Shown: one piece after another, positions 1 through 8,444 of the stretch
Position numbering within the stretch: the first letter of the stretch is position 1
Layout of the letters: every line of letters begins with the position of its first letter
Source of the DNA: JBEIGE01 sp040382055
GTDB lineage: Bacteria; Pseudomonadota; Gammaproteobacteria; Burkholderiales; Burkholderiaceae_C
Assembly: GCA_040382055.1 (NCBI GenBank)
Contig: JBEIGE010000017.1
Coordinates: 1-64,000 of the forward strand
Direction: 5' to 3'
DNA length: 64,000 nucleotides
Made by a program: the position numbers and the translations under genes
Notes under the pieces: generated by a model
The model's database searches: none
Told to the model about the DNA's origin: nothing
The model's input: only the letters and a program-made list of their open reading frames with translations

Positions 1-431
1 GCACAGAGGAAGAAAAAATGGGCCCCTGGATGGGTGCGCTGGACGACAACCTGGAAGTCCTTACGAAAACGGACACCGGTGCGGGAGAGTGGGGTCGCGC
101 TGCCACGAGCGAGTTAATTCGAAGCCGAATCCAGGTCAAGAGCATGAATTTCATGCGGGGACGTAGTGTTTTGTATGAGTACGTCAGCTGCGAGGAGGCT
201 CAAAACCTGTCTCCCAAGCAGATGAAATCCCGGAGTACGCGGGCGGGCCCAGGAACCAAAATTATCTGTATGGGTAACCTCGCTCAGATCGATACACCCT
301 ATTTGACTGAGGGATCATCAGGCCTGACGTTTGCAGTTGACAAGTTCAAAGGCTGGCCGCACGGCGGACACATTACCCTGGCACGGGGCGAACGCTCGAG
401 ACTGGCTGACTATGCCAGCGAAGTCCTGTAG
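1..431 (+). CDS. phoH: PhoH family ATPase, C-terminal fragment
   Basis: This is the 3' end of a gene that begins before the window. The reading frame is open from base 3 and the first in-frame ATG at 18 is internal. The residues resemble the C-terminal part of the larger PhoH-like ATPases (N-terminal PIN domain plus PhoH P-loop domain): a T-RAGPGTKI-CMGN segment followed by IDTPYLTE and a closing GH-TL-RGERSRLA stretch. The Walker A and any PIN domain lie outside. The family is linked to RNA metabolism; its name recalls phosphate-starvation induction in E. coli, but no regulatory sequence is visible here. It converges on dnaB with a one-base gap. Confidence 0.9.
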   Translation, partial: TEEEKMGPWMGALDDNLEVLTKTDTGAGEWGRAATSELIRSRIQVKSMNFMRGRSVLYEYVSCEEAQNLSPKQMKSRSTRAGPGTKIICMGNLAQIDTPYLTEGSSGLTFAVDKFKGWPHGGHITLARGERSRLADYASEVL

Positions 432-432
432 T

Positions 433-1836
433 TCAAAAATCTGAATGGTTCCCACTGGCCAGGCTCTCAAACCGGGTTAGTTGCTTCAAGAATGCCAGCT
501 TGATGGTTCCTGTCGGACCATTTCTTTGTTTGCCGATGATGACCTCTGCCACGCCGGGTTCTTTGCTATCTTTGTTGTAGTACTCGTCCCTGTAGATGAA
601 CATGATGATGTCGGCATCCTGTTCGATCGCACCTGATTCGCGCAGATCGCTCATCATGGGCCGCTTGTCCGTTCTGGTTTCAACACTGCGGTTCAACTGC
701 GACAGTGCAAGAACCGGGCACTGTAATTCCTTAGCAAGCATCTTCAGACCTCGCGAAATTTCGCCAAGTTCTGTGGCCCTGTTCTCTCCATCCGAACTGG
801 AACCACTCATCAACTGCAAGTAATCGACCACAATCAGGCCGAGCTTGCCGCACTGGCGAGACAGACGACGTGCGTTGGCTCTTAATTCGCTTGGCGTGAG
901 ACCTGCGGATTCATCGATGTGCAGGGAAACAGGTCTGAGCTTTTCAATCGCCTCGGTGAGTCTCGGCCACTCGTCGTCGGTGAGCTTGCCGGTCCTCAGG
1001 TGGCCTTGATCGATACGGCCGATCGAGCCAACAATACGAATTGCCAATTGGGCAGCACCCATTTCCATAGAGAAAACAGCGACCGGAAGGCCTTCGTTCA
1101 AAGCGACATGTTCGGCGATATTAATTGCCAAGGCCGTTTTCCCCATAGAGGGTCGGGCAGCAAGAACAATCATGTCCCCGGCCTGAAAACCTGAAGTCAT
1201 GCGATCCAGATCATAAAAGCCAGTTGGAACTCCGGTGATGTCGTTGGGGTTGTCCGCCATTTCAGTCACGCGGTCAAGCAAACTCACCACCAACGAGTCC
1301 ATAGCCTGAAAGCCCTGCTTCATGCGAGAGCCCTCTTCACCTATATTGAAGATTTTTTGCTCGGCTTCATCAAGAATCTTGTCAATTGGTTTGCCCTTGG
1401 GGTTGAAGGCGCTTGTGGCAATCTCATCGCTTGCGCTTACCAACTTTCGAAGAATCGCACGCTCTCGCACAATCTCTGCATAACGCCGAATATTGCTTGC
1501 GCTAGGTACGTACTGAGCCAAGGAGTTGAGATACGACAAACCACCAATCTCTTCCGCCTTGCCTTGGTTCTGCAGATGTTCGAATACCGTAATAACGTCA
1601 GCAGGTTTGGTGACATTGATCAGGGCAAAGATGGCAGAGAAAATAATTCGGTGCTCGTACCGATAAAAGTCGCTGTCCACCACGACATCTCCTACGCGCT
1701 CCCAAGCACCGTTATCGAGCAACAAACCACCCAAAACGCTGGATTCCGCTTCAATTGAATGTGGCGGAATGCGGAGTTGGGCGATTTGACGGTCTTGACC
1801 GTAGTCTTCGTTAAGGGATGTAAAAACGGCTGACAT
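433..1836 (-). CDS. dnaB: Replicative DNA helicase DnaB
   Basis: The 467-residue protein is full length for DnaB, the hexameric 5'-3' helicase at the replication fork. An N-terminal primase-interaction domain (about residues 20-120, beginning PPHSIEAESSVLGG) precedes a RecA-type motor. The motor shows Walker A AARPSMGKTALA near residue 230, a Walker B ending VVDYLQLM near 340, and the LRESGAIEQDAD segment. It is downstream of rplI on the same strand, with a good terminator between them (1946-1983), so it probably has its own promoter in the 1837-1945 gap. No intein or insertion is seen. Confidence 0.97.
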   Translation of the reverse strand: MSAVFTSLNEDYGQDRQIAQLRIPPHSIEAESSVLGGLLLDNGAWERVGDVVVDSDFYRYEHRIIFSAIFALINVTKPADVITVFEHLQNQGKAEEIGGLSYLNSLAQYVPSASNIRRYAEIVRERAILRKLVSASDEIATSAFNPKGKPIDKILDEAEQKIFNIGEEGSRMKQGFQAMDSLVVSLLDRVTEMADNPNDITGVPTGFYDLDRMTSGFQAGDMIVLAARPSMGKTALAINIAEHVALNEGLPVAVFSMEMGAAQLAIRIVGSIGRIDQGHLRTGKLTDDEWPRLTEAIEKLRPVSLHIDESAGLTPSELRANARRLSRQCGKLGLIVVDYLQLMSGSSSDGENRATELGEISRGLKMLAKELQCPVLALSQLNRSVETRTDKRPMMSDLRESGAIEQDADIIMFIYRDEYYNKDSKEPGVAEVIIGKQRNGPTGTIKLAFLKQLTRFESLASGNHSDF

Positions 1837-1945
1837 CTTTGTTTTCCTAATTTACCCAATGCTACGCCGACAGGCCTGCCTAGTCGAGTGAAAAGCTGGG
1901 GATAACACAGCTTGAAAGCTGTGGGCAAACGGTGAAACCATTGAG

Positions 1946-1983
1946 GATAAAAAAACCGCCCAGGGTTACCCCAAGGCGGTTTT
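1946..1983 (-). terminator. Rho-independent terminator after rplI
   Basis: A 9-bp perfect stem (AAAACCGCC at 1952-1960 pairing with GGCGGTTTT at 1975-1983) has a 14-nt loop. Read on the minus strand it ends in a run of T. It lies between the rplI stop and dnaB and should end the rpsF-rplI transcript. Confidence 0.85.
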
Positions 1984-2003
1984 AATCGGAAACCTGAATC
2001 AGG

Positions 2004-2456
2004 TCAGGCAGTTTCGCCGTAGACAGAAACCGTTATTTCGACCACGACGTCGGTATGCAAAGCAACGGAGACTTTGCTGTCACCAACCAGCTTGATCGGA
2101 CCATTAGGCATACGAACTTGAGCCTTGACAACCTTGTAGCCCGATTTATTGAGCTCCTCAGCGATATCAAAATTAGTCACAGAGCCGAACAAACGCCCAT
2201 CAACGCCAGCCTTCTGGGTTAATTTGACGGAAGTCCCGGCTAACTTTTCGCCAAGTGCCTGAGACTCGGCCAGCTTGGCAGCAGCCGATTTTTCCAACTC
2301 GGCGCGTCGGACTTCAAACTCTTTTTTGGCCGATTCGGTAGCGCGACGGGCGCGGCCGGAGGGAATCAGGAAATTACGGGCATAGCCATCTTTAACCCGG
2401 ACGATTTCGCCCAGATTGCCAAGATTGATTACTTTGTCGAGGAGAATGATTTGCAT
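2004..2456 (-). CDS. rplI: 50S ribosomal protein L9
   Basis: The 150-residue protein matches bacterial L9 in length and form. The N-terminal rRNA-binding domain begins MQIILLDKV-NLG and contains VKDGYARNFL-P-GRA. It is followed by the long connecting helix (about 45-75, rich in A, E and K) and the C-terminal domain with LFGSVTN. It is the last gene of the rpsF-priB-rpsR-rplI cluster, 12 bases after rpsR. An AAGGGAG Shine-Dalgarno supports the ATG at 2456. Confidence 0.98.
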   Translation of the reverse strand: MQIILLDKVINLGNLGEIVRVKDGYARNFLIPSGRARRATESAKKEFEVRRAELEKSAAAKLAESQALGEKLAGTSVKLTQKAGVDGRLFGSVTNFDIAEELNKSGYKVVKAQVRMPNGPIKLVGDSKVSVALHTDVVVEITVSVYGETA

Positions 2457-2468
2457 GGTTTTGCTCCC

Positions 2469-2753
2469 TTAAATTCGGTGCTGATCGCTGTAAGGCAACA
2501 ACGCAAGAAAGCGTGCACGCTTGATAGCGGTATTGAGCTGACGCTGGAATATGGCGCGCGTGCCTGTCAGTCGTGCCGGAATAATTTTGCCGTTTTCAGC
2601 AATGAAGTCTCGAAGAGTGTCGATATCTTTGTAATCAATCTCTTCGACGCCAGTCACAGTAAAGCGGCAAAAGCGCTTACGCTTGAAAAGAAGATTCTGG
2701 GCGGGACGCTTGGGGCGCTTGTCTTTGTTATTGAAACGTTTTGGTCCGGGCAT
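2469..2753 (-). CDS. rpsR: 30S ribosomal protein S18
   Basis: The 94-residue protein carries the S18 core: a basic N-terminus, FKRKRFCRFT, then IDYKD-DTLR-FI-ENGKI-PARLTGT and an RQL--AIKRAR-LALLPY end. S18 binds S6 on the platform of the small subunit, and rpsF lies just upstream. AGGAG six bases before the ATG supports this start. The ends extend slightly beyond the E. coli protein, as is common in betaproteobacteria. Confidence 0.98.
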   Translation of the reverse strand: MPGPKRFNNKDKRPKRPAQNLLFKRKRFCRFTVTGVEEIDYKDIDTLRDFIAENGKIIPARLTGTRAIFQRQLNTAIKRARFLALLPYSDQHRI

Positions 2754-2762
2754 GATGGACTC

Positions 2763-3068
2763 CTAAGGTTGATCTTGATTAAATTCTTGAATATGAAAAA
2801 CTAAACTTTTGCTATTTCGTGGTGTTGCAACAAAGCCTGAAAACATCCAAATACTGCCAATGGCCTGAGTTACCAGAGTTTCCGCCAATGAACCAAATGC
2901 AACAGCTTTCACTGCAGCGTTGACTTGTCTTTCCTGACTTGCCTCAAAGACTTTGGACTCGTGTTCGAGAATCAAATCCAGGGCGGGCAAGCCTGCCGGC
3001 GTGTAACGAATGGGTTTAACTTCGACGATACAGGCAGACAAAACAAGGCAGTTGGTATTGTTGTTCAC
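2763..3068 (-). CDS. priB: Primosomal replication protein N (PriB)
   Basis: The protein is an OB-fold single-stranded-DNA binding protein of the PriA-PriB-DnaT restart pathway. The motif LVLSACIVEV-P-RYTPAGLPALDL-LEHES is typical of beta-proteobacterial PriB, and its place between rpsF and rpsR is the classic one. Two starts are possible: a TTG at 3083 directly abutting the rpsF stop, or the GTG at 3068 chosen here (101 residues), because the TTG is buried in the arm of an 11-bp hairpin. Neither has a Shine-Dalgarno, so translation is probably coupled to rpsF. Confidence 0.88.
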   Translation of the reverse strand: MNNNTNCLVLSACIVEVKPIRYTPAGLPALDLILEHESKVFEASQERQVNAAVKAVAFGSLAETLVTQAIGSIWMFSGFVATPRNSKSLVFHIQEFNQDQP

Positions 3069-3072
3069 ACCA

Positions 3073-3100
3073 CCGAATACCAATCAAGCTTGGTATTCGG
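3073..3100 (-). promoter_or_regulatory. Hairpin holding the rpsF stop codon, before priB
   Basis: CCGAATACCAA (3073-3083) and TTGGTATTCGG (3090-3100) form an 11-bp perfect inverted repeat. The 6-nt loop (3084-3089) contains the rpsF TGA at 3084-3086. The priB GTG lies 4 bases beyond the stem. The structure could couple priB initiation to rpsF termination or protect the mRNA end. No T-run follows, so it is not a terminator. Confidence 0.7.
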
Positions 3101-3449
3101 CTTGCTGATTTTTGCGGGCGTCTTCACGCTCAACGGTTTTCATCATGGACGAAGGACCTGTTTCGGCCTTCTTCTTGAGAACAGTGAGGTGACGCAGCAC
3201 GGCGTCGTTGAACTTGAAGGCATGTTCGATTTCAGCCATAACGGCCTGATCTGCTTCAATGTTCACGCACAGGTAATGGGCTTTGGCCAGCTTGTTGATC
3301 ATGTAGACCATTTGACGGCGCCCCCAGTCTTCTACACGATGGATTTTCCCGCCACCGGCAGTGATCATTCCCTTGTATCGTTCGAGCATGGCAGGTACCT
3401 GCTCGCTCTGATCCGGATGGATCATCAAAATAATTTCATAGTGACGCAT
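3084..3449 (-). CDS. rpsF: 30S ribosomal protein S6
   Basis: S6 begins MRHYEI-LMIHPDQSEQVP and contains the RRQMVYMINKLAKAHY-CVNIEA core of the family. The AAGGAG at 3455-3460 lies five bases before the ATG at 3449, which decides the start; an in-frame GTG at 3455 overlaps the Shine-Dalgarno itself and is unlikely. This gives 121 residues, with a charged tail (KKAETGPSS) like other beta-proteobacterial S6. It is the first gene of the cluster, with a hairpin-containing leader upstream. Confidence 0.97.
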   Translation of the reverse strand: MRHYEIILMIHPDQSEQVPAMLERYKGMITAGGGKIHRVEDWGRRQMVYMINKLAKAHYLCVNIEADQAVMAEIEHAFKFNDAVLRHLTVLKKKAETGPSSMMKTVEREDARKNQQAEYQA

Positions 3450-3483
3450 TAACACTCCTTGTGGATAGCTCGGGATGAGCAGT

Positions 3484-3538
3484 AAAAGCGACCCCCAGCG
3501 TCTAAGTGGGGTGTCGCAAGGCGAAGCCGGTGATTATA
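3484..3538 (-). promoter_or_regulatory. rpsF promoter -10 and leader hairpin
   Basis: On the minus strand a perfect TATAAT lies at 3538-3533. About 15 bases later a strong imperfect hairpin spans 3517-3488 (GCGAC-CCCCA against TGGGGGTCGC, one bulge), followed by four T (3487-3484). It could be an attenuator or the S6:S18-binding leader known upstream of many rpsF genes. I could not match the conserved bases of that leader by eye, so the identity is open. Confidence 0.5.
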
Positions 3539-3575
3539 TGCCAGCTTGAACTATTTACATTTCATTCTGTGGCTT

Positions 3576-5852
3576 TTAAACACCTTCGGGCATGACACGG
3601 TCGCTATTCGGGAATAGCAAACTCAGCAGAAAAGTAGTGATGAAGCCAGCAGCAACGCCAAAAATACCTGCAGATACGGGCTGTATATCAAACCAAAGAC
3701 CACTGCCTGACAGGTTAAATAAACTTCTGAGCCCCGGGGCATTTGTCAACATGTAGAACAAGGTGACCGACAGCCCTGCCAGCATGCCGGACACAGCGCC
3801 GGGGCGCGATGTCTTTTTCCAGAAAATACCCAGCAGCATGGCAGGCACAAATGCCGAACCGGCAATGGAAAAAGAAGCCGTAACCGTTGAAAGAATGTCC
3901 GTAGACCTCAGAACGGCTACATAAGCAGCAACGATTGCCACGACCAGCAATGAAAACTTTGACACGATGACCCTGCGTGCAGATAGCGCATAGTCACTCT
4001 TGGTCTTACCTTTGAACAAAAGATCATTGGAGATCGCATTGCCAATGGTAAGAAGAAGTCCATCGGCGGTGGAAAGCGCGGCGGCCAAACCACCGGCTGC
4101 AACAAGACCTGAAACTACGTAAGGAAGCCCACCCAATTCCGGGGTGGCCAGCATCACCAGATCTGCACCCATCTTCAACTCTGCAAACTGCAGCACCTGA
4201 TCACCATTGACATCGGAGAAAGAGAGCAGTGAGGCGTCAACTCTGGCCCACTGCGCCATCCATGACGGGAGTGAATCAAATCGTTGCCCAACCAGGCTAT
4301 TCATGACCTCAAACTTGACCAATACGGCCAAAGCCGGCGCAGCAAGATACAAAAGCGCAATGAAAAAGAGTGACCATGCAACAGAGTTGCGCGTTTCAGA
4401 CACACTTGGAGTCGTGAAGAAACGGGTGAGCAGATGAGGCAGTCCGGCGGTGCCTATCATCAGACAAAACATCAAGGCCAGAAAGTTATTGCGAGAAACC
4501 TCAAACGCATGTCGCTCGGATTCGTTGCCGTTAGGGTTTCCAGCGAAGGCCTGGGCATGGGGCGGTAAACCGCCCAAAGGTTTGGCACGACTGAGATTTT
4601 CATTCATGGCGCGCGTCCAGGCCTCACGGGCAGAATCGGCGTCCTTGGGCAGTTGCTTGAGCTCTTTACGCGCGGCAAGCAGTGTCTCTGAGTCACCGCG
4701 CTCTGAATTAAGAATTCTTAGCTTTTCAGTTAAAAAATCACGATCCTGCTCGAGGGCGTGCTCTACATTGCGCAGCTTCAACTCAAGTTCTTTTGCTCTT
4801 TTCGCATATTCTTCAATGACCTGTTGCTCAGCTGGCGAAGCATTCAGTTTTTGTTCAAGCTCAGTTATTTTTTGAAGTTGCTCACCATAAACGAACGGCG
4901 CTAAAGGATTACCCAATTGCTTGTAGGAAAGCCAGGAAAGCGGAATCAAAAAAGCCAGAATCAGTATTACGTACTGTGTCACCTGAGTCCAGGTAACTGC
5001 TCGCATACCACCGAGGAAAGAGCAGACAAGCACACCACTGAGTCCGAGCAGGATACCTATTTCAAACTGAACACCTGTCAGCCTGGAGGTAATGAGACCC
5101 ACGCCATAAATTTGTGCAACCACGTAAGTCAATGAGCACAGAATGGCAGCCACCGCGGCAATTCTTCTGGGCCACTGTCCACCAAATCGCAGTTCAAAAA
5201 AATCTGCCAGTGTGAATATCTCTAGCTTGCGCAGATAAGGGGCAATGAGGATAGCCACCAAACAAAAACCACCTGTCCAACCCAAGATGTAGGCCAACCC
5301 ACCAGGTTGGTTACCACTGCCGGAAAAACCCTGCAAGTAAAGCCCACCGGCCAAACTGATGAAAGAGGCTGCACTCATCCAGTCGGCTGCTGTTGCCATG
5401 CCGTTGTAAACAGCGGGAATCCGCCTGCCTGCAACGTAATACTCCGTCTCATCAGAGGATCTGCAATAGATTCCAATGGCGGCATACAGGACCACGGTAA
5501 ATATCAAAAAGATGGATCCAACCCACCTCTTGGATAAACCCCAGTATTCACCCAGCGCCAATGCTGCCAAAAAAATTGCCAAGCACAGCAAATACAACAC
5601 AAACGCACGATGAATTTTCCGCTTGTAAGCCTTATAAAAAGACTGCTCAGGATCGACTTCTGTCCATCTGCCATGTTGGTTTGCCATGAAGGCAAAGACC
5701 ACCACAATGACCAGAAAAAAAAGCACCCCGCCTTGCGCTGCAAACCAATAGCCCAGATTCCAGCCGGCGAAGGTTACATGTTGCAAGTCATGCGCAAAAA
5801 ATACACCGCCAAATGCGACTAAAAACCAACCCAACAAGAATAGGCCCTGCAT
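3576..5852 (-). CDS. Sodium:solute symporter with fused N-terminal DUF4212-like part, coiled-coil insert and EF-hand
   Basis: This 758-residue inner-membrane protein is an SSS-family Na+:solute symporter. The core has MATAADWMSAASFI near 152 and LSTADGLLLTIGNAIS near 593, typical of acetate/ActP-like members. Residues 1-110, with two membrane segments and WF-AQGG, resemble the separate small DUF4212 subunit that usually precedes such symporters. A hydrophilic heptad-rich stretch (about 323-425) splits the transporter. A canonical EF-hand loop (DVNGDQVLQFAE, 547-558) lies in a later loop. At about 758 residues it is clearly longer than ordinary SSS members (roughly 500-600). It follows ppsA by 16 bases, so the two may be cotranscribed. 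The substrate cannot be read; a small monocarboxylate is plausible. Confidence 0.85.
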   Translation of the reverse strand: MQGLFLLGWFLVAFGGVFFAHDLQHVTFAGWNLGYWFAAQGGVLFFLVIVVVFAFMANQHGRWTEVDPEQSFYKAYKRKIHRAFVLYLLCLAIFLAALALGEYWGLSKRWVGSIFLIFTVVLYAAIGIYCRSSDETEYYVAGRRIPAVYNGMATAADWMSAASFISLAGGLYLQGFSGSGNQPGGLAYILGWTGGFCLVAILIAPYLRKLEIFTLADFFELRFGGQWPRRIAAVAAILCSLTYVVAQIYGVGLITSRLTGVQFEIGILLGLSGVLVCSFLGGMRAVTWTQVTQYVILILAFLIPLSWLSYKQLGNPLAPFVYGEQLQKITELEQKLNASPAEQQVIEEYAKRAKELELKLRNVEHALEQDRDFLTEKLRILNSERGDSETLLAARKELKQLPKDADSAREAWTRAMNENLSRAKPLGGLPPHAQAFAGNPNGNESERHAFEVSRNNFLALMFCLMIGTAGLPHLLTRFFTTPSVSETRNSVAWSLFFIALLYLAAPALAVLVKFEVMNSLVGQRFDSLPSWMAQWARVDASLLSFSDVNGDQVLQFAELKMGADLVMLATPELGGLPYVVSGLVAAGGLAAALSTADGLLLTIGNAISNDLLFKGKTKSDYALSARRVIVSKFSLLVVAIVAAYVAVLRSTDILSTVTASFSIAGSAFVPAMLLGIFWKKTSRPGAVSGMLAGLSVTLFYMLTNAPGLRSLFNLSGSGLWFDIQPVSAGIFGVAAGFITTFLLSLLFPNSDRVMPEGV

Positions 5853-5868
5853 AGGTTGGCAGCTCTCC

Positions 5869-8262
5869 TTACATTGCGGCGATCTTGCGCCAAGTATCCA
5901 CGACCGAATCCGGGTTCAAGGAAATCGATGTGATGCCCTGTTCTACGAGCCAGCGGGCAAAGTCAGGGTGATCACTGGGCCCCTGGCCGCAGATGCCAAC
6001 GTACTTACCTTGTTTCCGACACGCTGTTATGGCCCGGCTGATCATGGCCTGAACAGCTGGGTCACGCTCGTCAAAGTCAGCGGCTAACAACTCCAGTCCC
6101 GAGTCACGATCCAATCCAAGGGTGAGTTGGGTCAGGTCATTGGAGCCAATTGAGAAACCATCGAAGTACTCGAGGAACTCATCAGCCAAAATGGCATTGC
6201 TTGGAACCTCACACATCATGATGATTTTCAAACCGTCTTGGCCACGCTTGAGACCCTTGGCCGCCAACAGGTCAGTGACCTTTTTGGCTTGACCCAATGT
6301 GCGCACAAAAGGAACCATCAGTTCAACATTTGTCAGCCCCATCTCATTGCGAACCCTGAGCATGGCTTCGCACTCCATGGCGAAAGCTTCGCCAAATTCT
6401 GCGCTGACATACCGGGCAGCCCCCCGGAAACCGAGCATGGGATTCTCTTCCTCAGGCTCGTAACGGCTTCCGCCTATGAGTTTTCGATACTCGTTACTTT
6501 TAAAATCAGAGAGCCGAACAATCACGGGCTTGGGCCAGAAAGCAGCAGCGATAGTCGCCACGCCTTCGGCAACTTTGTCGACGTAGAAAGCTCGGGGAGA
6601 CGCATGCCCCCGGGCTACCGACTCGACCGCTTTTTTCAGGTCTGCATCGATGTTGGGGTAGTCAAGGATGGCTTTGGGGTGAACACCGATGTTGTTGTTG
6701 ATCACAAATTCAAGACGAGCCAGACCCACCCCCGAGTTGGGCAATTGGGCAAAGTCGAATGCCAGCTGGGGGTTGCCGATATTCATTGTGATTTTTACAG
6801 GAATGTCCGGCATGTCACCACGCTGAACTTCGGTAACCTCCGTCTCCAAAAGGCCGTCATAGACAAAGCCGGTATCGCCTTCAGCACAACTCACTGTCAC
6901 CAGCGTCCCATCTATGAGTACGTCAGTGGCATCTCCGCAACCCACGACTGCAGGAATTCCCAATTCACGTGCAATGATGGCGGCGTGACAGGTACGGCCG
7001 CCACGGTTGGTCACAATTGCCGCAGCTCGCTTCATGACGGGTTCCCAGTTCGGGTCGGTCATATCGGTCACCAAAACATCACCAGACTGGACTTTGTCCA
7101 TTTCGCTGATGTTTTGAACCAAGCGAACCGGGCCTGTGCCGATTTTCTGACCAATTGCACGTCCTTCGGCAAGAACAGCTGCCGTTCCCTTAAGCTTGTA
7201 GCGGTACTCAGCCTGATTGGCAGCCTGACTTTTGACGGTTTCAGGCCGCGCCTGAAGTATGTAAAGCTGTCCGTCAATGCCGTCCTTGCCCCACTCGATA
7301 TCCATGGCACGGCCGTAATGCTGCTCGATGACTAGGGCGTACTTGGCGAGTTGCTCCACATCGGCGTCTGTCAATGAAAAGCGGTTTCGTTGCTCGGCGG
7401 GTAAATCCACAGTTTTGACCAGTTTGCCCCCGGCAACAATTTCTTCAAGCGTTGAGAAAACCATCTGGACCAGCTTGGAACCCAGATTGCGACGGATAAC
7501 CGCCCGCTTACCTGCTTTGAGCATTGGCTTATGCACATAAAACTCGTCCGGGTTAACCGAACCCTGCACCACCGTTTCGCCCAAACCCAAGCTGGAAGTG
7601 ATGAAAACAACATCTTGAAAACCAGACTCGGTGTCGATGGTAAACATGACACCCGCCGCGCCGAGATCGGAGCGAACCATGCGCTGCACACCTGCTGACA
7701 ACGCTACATCGGCATGGGCAAAGCCCTTGTGAACCCGGTAGCTGATGGCACGGTCGTTGTAGAGAGAAGCAAATACTTCTTTCATCTTGTGCAAGATATC
7801 TTCAATGCCTTGGACGTTGAGGAAGGTTTCCTGCTGACCTGCGAATGAGGCATCAGGCAAGTCCTCGGCAGTTGCGGAGGATCGTACTGCGAATGAAGCA
7901 TTGGGATTGTCGGCACTCAAGGTAGCAAACGCGTCTCGCATGGCCTTGTCCAAGTCGGCCGGAAATGGTTGAGCTCCTACCATGGCGCGGATTTCTGCAC
8001 CGACCGTGGCAAGTGCACGCACGTCCTCGGTGTTAAGGGCATCCAATTTCGCATTGATTCGGTCAGCAAGCCCATTGTGTTTGAGAAATTCCCGGAAAGC
8101 GTGGGCGGTGGTGGCAAACCCATTGGGCACGCGCACGCCCTCGGGCAATTGGGAGATCATTTCGCCGAGGCTGGCATTTTTGCCGCCTACCACCTCGACA
8201 TCGGTCATTCTTAAATGTTCAAAGGGTACGACCAAGTCGGTCGGACTGAAAAGTGCAGACAT
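5869..8262 (-). CDS. ppsA: Phosphoenolpyruvate synthase
   Basis: PEP synthase converts pyruvate and ATP to PEP, AMP and phosphate for gluconeogenesis. Starting at the ATG at 8262 (GGAG eight bases upstream) gives 797 residues, the usual length; the frame stays open another 42 codons without support. The N-terminal ATP-binding domain begins VVGGKNASLGEM. The central swivelling domain has the phosphohistidine motif GGRTCHAAIIARELG. The C-terminal PEP domain has IGSNDLTQL-LGLDRDS and the catalytic cysteine region GICGQ. It is divergent from its regulator ppsR, which is characteristic. Confidence 0.98.
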   Translation of the reverse strand: MSALFSPTDLVVPFEHLRMTDVEVVGGKNASLGEMISQLPEGVRVPNGFATTAHAFREFLKHNGLADRINAKLDALNTEDVRALATVGAEIRAMVGAQPFPADLDKAMRDAFATLSADNPNASFAVRSSATAEDLPDASFAGQQETFLNVQGIEDILHKMKEVFASLYNDRAISYRVHKGFAHADVALSAGVQRMVRSDLGAAGVMFTIDTESGFQDVVFITSSLGLGETVVQGSVNPDEFYVHKPMLKAGKRAVIRRNLGSKLVQMVFSTLEEIVAGGKLVKTVDLPAEQRNRFSLTDADVEQLAKYALVIEQHYGRAMDIEWGKDGIDGQLYILQARPETVKSQAANQAEYRYKLKGTAAVLAEGRAIGQKIGTGPVRLVQNISEMDKVQSGDVLVTDMTDPNWEPVMKRAAAIVTNRGGRTCHAAIIARELGIPAVVGCGDATDVLIDGTLVTVSCAEGDTGFVYDGLLETEVTEVQRGDMPDIPVKITMNIGNPQLAFDFAQLPNSGVGLARLEFVINNNIGVHPKAILDYPNIDADLKKAVESVARGHASPRAFYVDKVAEGVATIAAAFWPKPVIVRLSDFKSNEYRKLIGGSRYEPEEENPMLGFRGAARYVSAEFGEAFAMECEAMLRVRNEMGLTNVELMVPFVRTLGQAKKVTDLLAAKGLKRGQDGLKIIMMCEVPSNAILADEFLEYFDGFSIGSNDLTQLTLGLDRDSGLELLAADFDERDPAVQAMISRAITACRKQGKYVGICGQGPSDHPDFARWLVEQGITSISLNPDSVVDTWRKIAAM

Positions 8263-8444
8263 GAGGGATCTCCGGAAGTTAAAAAATGGTCTGCGCAGAG
8301 CGCCCGTGAAAGCCGAGCACGGGTGGCGCAAATAAAACCAACACGACTGTCTTGTTGTTGCTTGGGGTCGGAAGGCTTCATGGGACAAGAGGTCAACTTG
8401 CCAATATTGTAAGCTTCAGTCATCTCGCCCAACCCAATCACGCC

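Noticed and set aside
1..431. phoH as a member of the phosphate island
   Set aside because: Only the 3' end is present, 48 kb from pst; the name alone is not evidence.
3069..3083. TTG at 3083 as the priB start
   Set aside because: It is buried in the hairpin arm and adds residues not matching PriB; kept as an alternative in the entry.
6238..7335. 365-codon open frame antisense to ppsA
   Set aside because: Composition is a shadow of ppsA, whose motifs are complete.
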